This document shows positions 54,764-63,304 of a stretch of DNA of 64,000 bases, one piece after another (positions within the stretch are counted from its first letter, which is position 1; every line of letters starts with the position of its first letter). Source of the stretch: Mediterraneibacter agrestimuris (GTDB lineage: Bacteria; Bacillota; Clostridia; Lachnospirales; Lachnospiraceae); assembly GCF_943193195.1 (NCBI RefSeq), contig NZ_CALPDG010000011.1:1-64000 (forward strand). The letters are read 5' to 3'. The notes below the pieces were generated by a model. It did no database searches. It was not told the DNA's origin and saw only the letters and a list, made by a program, of their open reading frames with translations. The translations under genes were made by a program, and so were the position numbers.

Positions 54764-54792
54764 ATAATACCATATCTCTGAAAATAGTCAAT
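54764..54792 (-). promoter_or_regulatory. Promoter of the type III toxin-antitoxin locus
   Basis: Minus-strand TTGACT (54787-54792) and TATTAT (54764-54769) have 17-base spacing. The transcript start falls at the first repeat. Confidence 0.75.
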
Positions 54793-54885
54793 CGCTTTTC
54801 AAAAATAAAATAAATGTCTGGTTTCTGATTTCTATGAAATCTTTCTAATTTTACTACGACACGTTGGATAAAAATCATTAGATTA

Positions 54886-56976
54886 TTATCCCCGTTTTTT
54901 ATAATATCCCGCCGCCTTCTCATAACAGCCATGAAGCTGATGCTGGTTATTCAGTCCCTTTACTCCGTTCGTCCGGCTCACAATAAAATGATCCAGCTTC
55001 TGCATATATTCTTCCGGAGTAATATCTCCGTCGGCAACATACGTCAACCCCTTCTCCCAGCTTGCCGTCAGCTCTGGATTCAAAAGGGACTTAATGGAAT
55101 TATCTACCACGTCAAACACCATTTCTCCCTGCAAAGTCGGAGTAATAATCTGTGTCTTTTTATTCAGCGCCAGATATTTGATATTGATCAGTTTTTTCAA
55201 AATTTCCGCGCGGGTGGCGCTGGTTCCGATTCCACTTCCCTTAATCTGGGCGCGTAATTCTTCATCTTCAATCAACTGTCCTGCATTTTCCATTGCAAGA
55301 ATCATAGAGCCGGAATTGTATCTCTTCGGCGGAGAGGTTTCCCCTTCCTTAATATCCAGTGCTTTTACCGGAAGGACAGCGCCCTTTTTCAACCCCTGGA
55401 TCATCTGGAAAAATACGGTATCCAAATTCTTTTCTGAATCCGTATTCTCTTCCCCCTGATCGCCGGTATCCTGACTGTCATTCTTCTGAACGCCGCCTGT
55501 ACCGGAAACATTCTTCTGAGGAACTCCAGTTACTTTCAGATACCCTTCTTCTGCCAGCACTTTAAAGCTGGAAAAAAATTTTTCTCCCTTAATCTGTGTC
55601 GTGATTGATACCTTCTGATATACCGCAGGCGGATAGAAAATGCTTAAAAATCTCCTGACAATACAATCATACACCCGTTTCGCTGTTGCAGACACAGAAT
55701 TTAACGCAGACAATCCTTGACCTGTCGGAATAATCGCATAGTGATCCGTAATCTGTTTGTCATTGACATATCTTGTTTTCGCCAGTCCCTTGTGACTTCC
55801 AAACTGCAAAATATCCTGAAGATACGGCGCTGCCATGGCATATTTGGCTAAACCATTCAAGTTCCGGCTGATTTCCTTTGCCACCGCGGTAGATAATACA
55901 CGGGCGTCTGTTCTCGGATAAGTCACCAGTTTCTTCTCATACAATTCCTGTACGATCCGAAGCGTCTCGTCAGGACTGATTTTAAACCGCTTGGAACAGT
56001 CATTCTGCAGCTCTGCAAGATTATATAAAAGAGGCGGGTTCTTTTTCTCCTTTTTCTTCTCAATGGAAGTAATCTGACAGGTAAGCTTTATATTTTCCTT
56101 CCATGCCTCTTCTCTGGTCGCTTCATCCCCTGCCAGACTGCTCAGATAGGCGATCAGTTCTTCTGCCTTCTCCCTCTCCTTAAATCCATTTTCCTTATAT
56201 AAATCAAAGGATTCAAAATATCTGGATCCCTGTACTGCACGCCATTCCCCTTCAAATGACTTTCCGTTTACATCCATCGTACTAAGTACACGATAAAATG
56301 GTGTTTTCACAAAATCCCGGATTTCCCGTTCCCGCCGTACTACCATTCCAAGTACACAGGTCATCACACGTCCCACGGAAATCACGGAATATTTTGTTTT
56401 CAGAAAATTAGAAATACTATTTCCATATTTCAAGGTTAAAAGTCTGGAAAAATTGATCCCCATCAAATAGTCTTCCTTGGCACGAAGATATGCAGAAGCG
56501 CTCAAATTATCATATTCCGACAAATCCTTTGCCTCCCGGATCCCCCGCAGAATCTCTTCTTCTGTCTGGGAATCAATCCACACACGCCGCCGTTCTTTCC
56601 CTTCTACATGTGCCGCCTGCTCTACAAGACGGTAAATGTACTCCCCTTCCCGTCCGGAGTCCGTGCACACATAGATACAATCCACATCTTTTCTATTCAG
56701 AAGTCCGCTGACAATCTTGAACTGCTTCGCCACTGCCGGAATCACTTCATACTTAAATTCCTGCGGGATAAACGGAAGTGTATTCAGATTCCACCGTTTC
56801 AAAGCCGGATCATACTCCTCCGGGTAACTCATAGTCACCAGATGTCCCACACACCATGTAACAATCGCTTCGTCAGATTCAAGAAACCCGTCCCCCCGTC
56901 TTGTTTTCAGTTTTAAAGCCTTGGCAAACTCCTGCGCCACGCTAGGCTTCTCCGCTATGTATACTGCTTTCCCCAT
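54886..56976 (-). CDS. topB: DNA topoisomerase III (type IA)
   Basis: A type IA topoisomerase of about 696 residues from ATG 56976 (MGKAVYIAEKPSVAQEFA). The Toprim domain (EKPSVAQ, YVCTDSGREGEYIY) is followed by the cap and the active-site tyrosine in LVTYPRTDARVLS. The GRVMTCVLGMVVRRE block is typical. It lacks the C-terminal zinc ribbons of TopA. An in-frame ATG 16 codons upstream is rejected because the family begins at MGKAVYIAEKPS. It borders the toxin island on the right and is convergent with nothing. Chromosomal or mobile-element TopB are alike, so this could be either. Confidence 0.92.
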   Translation of the reverse strand: MGKAVYIAEKPSVAQEFAKALKLKTRRGDGFLESDEAIVTWCVGHLVTMSYPEEYDPALKRWNLNTLPFIPQEFKYEVIPAVAKQFKIVSGLLNRKDVDCIYVCTDSGREGEYIYRLVEQAAHVEGKERRRVWIDSQTEEEILRGIREAKDLSEYDNLSASAYLRAKEDYLMGINFSRLLTLKYGNSISNFLKTKYSVISVGRVMTCVLGMVVRREREIRDFVKTPFYRVLSTMDVNGKSFEGEWRAVQGSRYFESFDLYKENGFKEREKAEELIAYLSSLAGDEATREEAWKENIKLTCQITSIEKKKEKKNPPLLYNLAELQNDCSKRFKISPDETLRIVQELYEKKLVTYPRTDARVLSTAVAKEISRNLNGLAKYAMAAPYLQDILQFGSHKGLAKTRYVNDKQITDHYAIIPTGQGLSALNSVSATAKRVYDCIVRRFLSIFYPPAVYQKVSITTQIKGEKFFSSFKVLAEEGYLKVTGVPQKNVSGTGGVQKNDSQDTGDQGEENTDSEKNLDTVFFQMIQGLKKGAVLPVKALDIKEGETSPPKRYNSGSMILAMENAGQLIEDEELRAQIKGSGIGTSATRAEILKKLINIKYLALNKKTQIITPTLQGEMVFDVVDNSIKSLLNPELTASWEKGLTYVADGDITPEEYMQKLDHFIVSRTNGVKGLNNQHQLHGCYEKAAGYYKKRG

Positions 56977-57055
56977 AAAAATCAATATTACCTGTACTTT
57001 CCTGTAACCATACGGGCGGCGCAAAAACGCCGCCCGCTATATTTACATTATTTCC

Positions 57056-58096
57056 TTATACAAACTTATACGCTGTCACCGTATGATAACGCTCTCCCGC
57101 CCTACAAACCGGGCTTACAAAATTCTCTTTATTTACTGCATCCGGGAAATACTGAGTTTCAAAGCAGACCGCCTCTCTTCTGTCATACACCGTGCCCTCT
57201 TTTCCCTTTTCTCCACCAAGGAAATTGGCTGTGTACATCTGCATGCCCGGAAGATCTGTCCATACTTCCATAACAATGCCGCTCGTCTCTCCCTCTGCTT
57301 GTGCTACTTTATCAAATTTTCCATTATTTTTCAAGACCCAGTTGTGGTCATAACCGCCGCCAAACCGGATTGCCTCATAATCAGCATCGATCTCATCACC
57401 GATTGCATGTGTATTTCGGAAATCCATCGGCGTTCCAGTCACATCTACGAATTCTCCTGTCGGAATGGATTCTTTGTCTGCACGAGTAAAGTAATCTGCA
57501 TGCAGAGTCACCTGATGTCCCAGAATATTTCCGCTGTTATGACCATTTAGGTTGAAATAGCTGTGATTTGTCATGTTGATCACCGTATCCTGATCCGGCA
57601 TCCCGTCATATGTAATCCGCAGTTCATTCTCTTCGGTCATTTCATAAGTCACCCGCATATCCAGATTGCCCGGATACCCCTGATCTCCGTCCGCGCTGTG
57701 GAGTAAAAAGGTGACCCGCATATCCTCAACTGTCTCCGCCTCCCACATTCTCTTGTTGTATACATCGGGACCGCTGTGCAGATTATTTCCATTATCGTTT
57801 TTTTCCAACTCATACTTCCTGCCATTGATGGTAAATGCCGCGCCGCCGATCCGGTTTGCATTCCTTCCCACAGTAGCGCCTATGGAAGCACCGTCTTCCT
57901 CATATCCCGCCGCATCATCATACCCAAGTACCACATCTCTAAAATCACCGTTTTTGTCCTGCACATTCAGAGACACCAGATTTGCCCCGTATTCCGTTAC
58001 AGAAACTGACATTCCCACATCATTTTGCATTGTAAACAGACGTACCTTCTGTCCGCTTTTTAAAGAACCAAATTCGCTGACTTTTATTTTTTTCAT
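57056..58096 (-). CDS. galM: Aldose 1-epimerase
   Basis: Mutarotase that interconverts alpha and beta aldoses for the galactose pathway. The 346 residues contain NRIGGAAFTINGRKYEL, the catalytic histidine in NMTNHSYFNLNGH, and the catalytic glutamate in VCFETQYFPDAVN. GGYDHNWVL is the conserved substrate block. AGGAGAGTG lies upstream. No other galactose genes are nearby. It lies between topB and ppk1. Confidence 0.95.
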   Translation of the reverse strand: MKKIKVSEFGSLKSGQKVRLFTMQNDVGMSVSVTEYGANLVSLNVQDKNGDFRDVVLGYDDAAGYEEDGASIGATVGRNANRIGGAAFTINGRKYELEKNDNGNNLHSGPDVYNKRMWEAETVEDMRVTFLLHSADGDQGYPGNLDMRVTYEMTEENELRITYDGMPDQDTVINMTNHSYFNLNGHNSGNILGHQVTLHADYFTRADKESIPTGEFVDVTGTPMDFRNTHAIGDEIDADYEAIRFGGGYDHNWVLKNNGKFDKVAQAEGETSGIVMEVWTDLPGMQMYTANFLGGEKGKEGTVYDRREAVCFETQYFPDAVNKENFVSPVCRAGERYHTVTAYKFV

Positions 58097-58192
58097 ATCT
58101 CTGACTTCACTCTCCTTTTATTTTTTGCAAAAATTTTGTTCTTTTTCAATTTATAAACAAAGAATCTTTCACTCTGCTTGTTACTGTTAACT

Positions 58193-60304
58193 TTACTTTT
58201 TGAAGAATCCTTTAACCCTTACAAATACACCTTTCTTTTCTTCTGCCTTTACCGGGCGTTTAGCATTTAATGCCTCTTTCATAAAATATTCCTGCGCACA
58301 GATCCGCTTGTCTCCGCCTTTCTTTTTACAGTAGGTTCCATCACTCAGCATTTTCCTTGCCTTGACATTATCTGACAGCATGATATTCAGACAGCGCACC
58401 AGCCGTTTTTTAATCTGCGCATCATAAATCGGACAGGCTACTTCTACTCGTTTCTCCGTATTTCTTGTCATCATATCCGCAGAACCGATATAAACCTTCT
58501 GGTCCTCTCCCCTGCCAAACACAAACACTCGCGGATGTTCCAAGTATCGACCCACAATACTGGTCACAGACAGATTCTCCGTCTCTCCCGGAATCCCCGG
58601 CAGAATACAGCAGATTCCGCGCACAATCAAATCCACTTTCACGCCAGCTTTAGATGCTTCCGCAACTTTCCTGATAAAATCTACATCTGTCACAGAATTC
58701 ATCTTCATTACAATGCGGCCTCCTGTACCCTTTTTCATCTCTTCATCCATCAAAAGTAGTACCTTCTGTTTCAGGCTGGTAGGTGATACGATCAGATGCT
58801 TATACACTCCTGACAGATTTCCGATAGCCATGTTCTTAAAAAATACAGACGCATCTTCACCGATTGACTGATTGGCTGTGATTAATGAATAATCCGTATA
58901 CATTTTTGCCGTCTTTTCATTGTAGTTTCCTGTTCCGATCTGGGTAATGTAGCGGATCTCGTTCCGGCTGCGGTATGTGATCAGACAAATCTTGGAATGC
59001 ACTTTATAGCCCTCAAAACCATAAATCACACGACATCCTGCCTCTTCCATCCGTTCAGACCAGTCAATATTATTCTGTTCATCGAATCTCGCCCTCAGCT
59101 CGATCAGAGCCGTTACCTCTTTCCCGTTCTCTGCTGCCGCACAGAGGTATTCTACCAGACGGCTCTTTTTCGCCAGACGATAAATCGTAATCTTAATCGT
59201 CATCACGTCCGGATCTGTAGATGCTTCACGGATCATTTGAAGGAACGGATCCATACTCTCATACGGATAAGACAGCAGTACGTCATGCTTCTTTACCTGC
59301 GCCATAACGCTTCCCTCCGCCAGAGAGGATGATGGCTGCGGTGAAAATGTCTCGTCCGTCAGAGAGCGCTTCATAGACATTGGTACTTTATCAATAATAG
59401 AAAAAATAAAATCCAGCTTCATCGGCATTTTCGTACGGAAAATACAATTCTGCGTAATCTTGAATTTCTCACAGAGATACCGCTCCATCTCCTTCTCCAG
59501 AGGGGATGCTACCTCCAGACGTACGACTCCCATTCTTCTGCGCTTATGCAGCGTTTTCTTCATAATATAACGAAAGTCGTCATTATCGGCGAATGCTTCG
59601 TCATCAGGCGAAATGTCGGCATTTCTCGTCACTCGGATATAGTTCTTGTCAGACACCTGATACTGCTCGAATACCAGTTCCAGATATTCCATGATCACCT
59701 TTTCCATCCGCACATAGCGCATATCATGCCCCGGAAGAACAACAATCCCAGATATGAATTCCGGCACCGGAACAATTCCGATCATTGTACTGCCGCTGCC
59801 CGGCTGTTTCAAATTAGCAACCACATAGATCTGGTTGTTAAGAAGATGTGGAAATGGATGATTGGCATCTACGATCTGCGGAGACAAAATCGGCAGGATC
59901 TGCTCCTTAAAATATTTCTTGATATATTTCTTCTCCGGACTCTCCAGCTCCTTTATGTTCAGTCCACAGATTCCATATGCCGTAAGCTGTTTCTTAATGT
60001 CAGAATATGTCTTGTCCCGTTCCTTATACAACGGCGCCACCGCTGCATAGATTGCCTCAAGCTGTTCTCTCGGTGTCATCCCCGACTTGCTGTCCGCCTT
60101 CTTGTTATCCATCTCTGCCATATCGCACAGACTTCCCACACGAATCATAAAAAACTCTTCCAGATTACTTGTAAAGATAGACACAAACTTCATCCGTTCC
60201 AAAAGCGGTACACTCTCATCCTGTGCCTCTTCTAATACCCGCTGATTAAAACGCAGCCATGACAATTCTCTGTTCTGCGTATATCGCAATACTTCTTTTC
60301 CCAT
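58193..60304 (-). CDS. ppk1: Polyphosphate kinase 1
   Basis: Builds inorganic polyphosphate from ATP. From ATG 60304 (MGKEVLRYTQNRELSWLRFNQRVL) it is 703 residues; an ATG two codons upstream is also possible. The N domain (ELSWLRFNQRVLEEA), the HPFPHLLNNQIY block, the catalytic histidine in YKVHSKICLITYR, and GTGNYNEKTAKMYTDYSL are family marks. No exopolyphosphatase (ppx) is seen beside it. The C-terminal tail is basic (FVRVKGFFKK). A REP-like element separates it from the patatin gene. Confidence 0.95.
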   Translation of the reverse strand: MGKEVLRYTQNRELSWLRFNQRVLEEAQDESVPLLERMKFVSIFTSNLEEFFMIRVGSLCDMAEMDNKKADSKSGMTPREQLEAIYAAVAPLYKERDKTYSDIKKQLTAYGICGLNIKELESPEKKYIKKYFKEQILPILSPQIVDANHPFPHLLNNQIYVVANLKQPGSGSTMIGIVPVPEFISGIVVLPGHDMRYVRMEKVIMEYLELVFEQYQVSDKNYIRVTRNADISPDDEAFADNDDFRYIMKKTLHKRRRMGVVRLEVASPLEKEMERYLCEKFKITQNCIFRTKMPMKLDFIFSIIDKVPMSMKRSLTDETFSPQPSSSLAEGSVMAQVKKHDVLLSYPYESMDPFLQMIREASTDPDVMTIKITIYRLAKKSRLVEYLCAAAENGKEVTALIELRARFDEQNNIDWSERMEEAGCRVIYGFEGYKVHSKICLITYRSRNEIRYITQIGTGNYNEKTAKMYTDYSLITANQSIGEDASVFFKNMAIGNLSGVYKHLIVSPTSLKQKVLLLMDEEMKKGTGGRIVMKMNSVTDVDFIRKVAEASKAGVKVDLIVRGICCILPGIPGETENLSVTSIVGRYLEHPRVFVFGRGEDQKVYIGSADMMTRNTEKRVEVACPIYDAQIKKRLVRCLNIMLSDNVKARKMLSDGTYCKKKGGDKRICAQEYFMKEALNAKRPVKAEEKKGVFVRVKGFFKK

Positions 60305-60317
60305 TTCCATTCCCCTT

Positions 60318-60434
60318 TACTTCTGCCTTCCGGCTTCATAATCACTCAAAACAGTCCACCGGACTGTTTTATCGCATGCTTGGCAACTGAATCCGCCCTG
60401 TTTTAAGTTCGCCTTCGGTGAAAGGACGGGTTCC
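60318..60434. repeat. REP-like palindromic element, copy 4, with nested insertion
   Basis: TTCTGCCTTCCGGCTTCATAA, then TCACT, then GAATCCGCCCTG, TTCGCCTTCGGTGAA and GGACGGGTTCC. Compared with copy 2, about 41 bases are inserted between TCACT and GAATCC. The insert contains AAAACAGTCC-ACC-GGACTGTTTT, a perfect 10-bp hairpin, followed by ATCGCATGCTTGGCA, and ends in ACT, repeating the bases on its left. Confidence 0.65.
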
Positions 60435-60443
60435 GCATCTATT

Positions 60444-61304
60444 TTATTGCCGCATATATTCCTGCAGACGCTCATATTCCTTTTCCATCAATTCATATCC
60501 GTGCGTATAAAACCCCATCAATGTGTCTGTGTCACGCTCTATTCTGGAAACGGGCTTCACCTGCGGGCGCAGTACAAAAATCTTTCCCTCCTGCTCCAGC
60601 CTGTCGATCAGATCCATCTCTCTGTTATACCAATAGCTTCTAGTGCGGATCGCCCTCACCAGATTCGGATAAGAACGATAAGCCCTTTTATATACCCTTG
60701 CCATTCCCTGAGAAATCGGCTTCTTACGATATCCTTCATTTCTCGTCAGAATCACAATAACTTTATCATTACCTTTCTTCATCGCACGTTCCACCGGAAC
60801 TGAATCAGCCAGTCCGCCATCCACATAAGGAACATTATCCACATTCACAATAGGCGTGATGAGCGGCAGGCTGCATGATGCACGGCAGATTTTCATCAGC
60901 CGTTCCCTGTCTGACTTCTCTGACAAATATTCTGCCTTTCCCGTTTCACAATTGGTAGTTACGATTTCACACATGATTTCTGACTGAAAATAAGTATCAT
61001 AATCAAATGGCAATTTCTCATTCGGATAAATATCAAAAATCAGATCCATATTCATCAAGCTTTTCTCCTTAACAAACTTGCCGACTCCGTAAATGTACTG
61101 CCCGCTTTTATCTGTCGGTATCATACAGTCTCTTGTGCGTCCCGGCTGCCTTGATACATAATCCACTGCATTGCATGAGCCTGCCGACACCCCGATCACA
61201 TGCGATGTATAAAAATCCTGTTCCATCAGGTAATCCAGAACACCAGAAGTAAATATCCCCCTTGTTGCGCCGCCTTCTAAAACCATTGTTGCTCTCTCTA
61301 TCAT
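60444..61304 (-). CDS. Patatin-like phospholipase
   Basis: A 286-residue lipid acyl hydrolase with the patatin catalytic dyad. The oxyanion loop is EGGATRG near residue 10, the nucleophile Ser40 lies in IGVSAGSCN, and the aspartate in YVDGGLADS is the second catalytic residue. It resembles the YjjU-type group with PNEKLPFDYDTYF and an RTRSYWYNREMD segment. There is no signal peptide, so it acts on internal lipids. AAAGGATGG lies before ATG 61304. Confidence 0.88.
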   Translation of the reverse strand: MIERATMVLEGGATRGIFTSGVLDYLMEQDFYTSHVIGVSAGSCNAVDYVSRQPGRTRDCMIPTDKSGQYIYGVGKFVKEKSLMNMDLIFDIYPNEKLPFDYDTYFQSEIMCEIVTTNCETGKAEYLSEKSDRERLMKICRASCSLPLITPIVNVDNVPYVDGGLADSVPVERAMKKGNDKVIVILTRNEGYRKKPISQGMARVYKRAYRSYPNLVRAIRTRSYWYNREMDLIDRLEQEGKIFVLRPQVKPVSRIERDTDTLMGFYTHGYELMEKEYERLQEYMRQ

Positions 61305-61499
61305 AATTTACCATCCTTTATTCATTCTTTGTGTTCGTGTATAATCGTAAAGTCATTATACTCTGTTTTTATGAATTCGCAAACCACTATTCTTTATATT
61401 TTTTTTAAAATTGTAACATACCTTGCTATTTCTGCTCAACTCATGTTAAGATAAGCGTTGGATATCAGTATATAAATAGGAAATACAAGGAGAATTATC

Positions 61500-63134
61500 A
61501 TGATTAGCGCTAACAACATCACACTTCGCGTTGGAAAAAAAGCATTGTTTGAAGATGTAAATATCAAATTTACCGAAGGTAACTGTTATGGTATGATCGG
61601 TGCTAACGGCGCCGGCAAATCTACGTTCTTAAAAATTTTATCCGGTCAGCTCGAGCCTACCAGCGGCGAGGTTGTCATCACACCGGGCGAACGTCTTTCT
61701 TTCCTGCAGCAGGATCATTACAAATACGACGAATATCCTGTACTGGATACTGTCATTATGGGAAATGCACGCCTCTACGAGATTATGAAAGAAAAAGAAG
61801 TCATTTATGCCAAAGAAGACTTTACAGACGAAGATGGTATCAAAGCCAGTGAACTAGAAGCAGAATTCGCAACTATGAACGGCTGGGAGGCAGAGTCTGA
61901 CGCCGCCAACCTGTTAAATGGTTTGGGCATTGAAACAGACCTGCATTACAAATATCTAAGAGACCTGACAGGTGCAGAGAAAGTCAAAGTTCTGCTTGCA
62001 CAGGCATTATTTGGCAACCCGGATATCCTGCTCTTAGACGAGCCGACGAACCATTTGGATCTGGATGCCATCGCATGGCTGGAAGAGTTCCTGATCAACT
62101 TTGAAAACACTGTTATCGTCGTATCTCATGACCGTTATTTCTTAAATAAGGTCTGCACACAGATTGCGGATATCGATTACGGCAAGATTCAGCTTTATGC
62201 CGGTAACTACGATTTCTGGTACGAATCCAGTCAGCTTCTCATCCGCCAGATGAAGGAAGCCAACAAGAAAAAGGAAGAGAAAATCAAAGAATTACAGGAA
62301 TTTATTTCCCGGTTCAGCGCCAATGCTTCCAAATCCAAACAGGCAACCTCCAGAAAACGCGCATTAGAGAAGATTCAGCTTGACGAAATCAAACCGTCCA
62401 GCCGTAAGTATCCTTACATTGATTTCCGTCCGAACCGAGAAATCGGTAATGAGGTATTGACCGTGGAAGGACTTTCCAAGACCATTGACGGCGAAAAGAT
62501 TCTGGATAACCTGACATTTACACTGAACCACGATGACAAGGTTGCTTTTGTTGGAAGCAATGAGCTTGCTAAAACTGTACTGTTCAAGATTCTGACCGGA
62601 GAGATGGAACCGGACGAAGGAACTTATAAATGGGGAATCACTACTTCACAGGCATATTTCCCAAAAGATTTTGGCGGCGAATTTGACAACGATTACACTA
62701 TCACAGAATGGCTGACCCAGTATTCTGAAAACAAAGACGCTACTTATGTCCGCGGTTTCCTCGGACGTATGCTCTTTGGCGGCGAGGACGGTGTAAAGCG
62801 TCTTAAAGTGCTTTCCGGTGGAGAAAAGGTACGCTGCCTTCTGTCTAAGATGATGATTTCCGGTGCAAATGTACTCATCCTCGACGAACCGACTAATCAC
62901 TTAGACATGGAATCCATCACTGCATTGAACAACGGAATGATCAAATTCCCTGGCGTACTGTTGTTCACTTCCCGTGATCATCAGATTGTACAGACAACCG
63001 CTAACCGTATTATGGAAATCGTACCGGGCGGCAAACTGATCGATAAGATTACAACCTATGATGAATATCTGGAAAATGATGAGATGGCAAGAAAACGCCA
63101 GACTTACACTGTACAGACAGAAGACGAAGATTAA
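61500..63134 (+). CDS. ABC-F ATPase, YkpA/YbiT type
   Basis: A 544-residue protein with two ABC domains and no membrane spans, acting on the ribosome. NBD1 has a full Walker A (GANGAGKST), signature LTGAEKVKVLLAQAL and Walker B LLLDEPTNHLD. A coiled linker with FISRFSANASKSKQATSRKR follows. NBD2 has Walker A GSNELAKT instead of GxNGxGKST, with signature LSGGEKVRCLLSKMM and Walker B LILDEPTNHLD. The altered NBD2 loop is a feature I associate with YkpA-like members. ACAAGGAGAATTATC precedes the ATG. Its exact role in translation is unknown. Confidence 0.9.
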   Translation: MISANNITLRVGKKALFEDVNIKFTEGNCYGMIGANGAGKSTFLKILSGQLEPTSGEVVITPGERLSFLQQDHYKYDEYPVLDTVIMGNARLYEIMKEKEVIYAKEDFTDEDGIKASELEAEFATMNGWEAESDAANLLNGLGIETDLHYKYLRDLTGAEKVKVLLAQALFGNPDILLLDEPTNHLDLDAIAWLEEFLINFENTVIVVSHDRYFLNKVCTQIADIDYGKIQLYAGNYDFWYESSQLLIRQMKEANKKKEEKIKELQEFISRFSANASKSKQATSRKRALEKIQLDEIKPSSRKYPYIDFRPNREIGNEVLTVEGLSKTIDGEKILDNLTFTLNHDDKVAFVGSNELAKTVLFKILTGEMEPDEGTYKWGITTSQAYFPKDFGGEFDNDYTITEWLTQYSENKDATYVRGFLGRMLFGGEDGVKRLKVLSGGEKVRCLLSKMMISGANVLILDEPTNHLDMESITALNNGMIKFPGVLLFTSRDHQIVQTTANRIMEIVPGGKLIDKITTYDEYLENDEMARKRQTYTVQTEDED

Positions 63135-63172
63135 AAGTCCCTACTCAGTAAATTGCTAAATATATAATTAAA

Positions 63173-63217
63173 ATCCCCTGCACTGTGTTGCACATACACA
63201 GAGCAGAGGATTTTTTT
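63173..63217 (+). terminator. Terminator after the ABC-F gene
   Basis: TCCCCTGCACTGTGT and ACACAGAGCAGAGGA form a long stem with two small mismatches, followed by TTTTTTT. It lies 40 bases after the stop. Confidence 0.85.
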
Positions 63218-63304
63218 ATAAATTCATCCTGCATAGATTTTCTTATTCACCTCTCGCTTCATTCCTTTATATACTATAATAAACAAACGAAATGAGGTTG
63301 CAAA

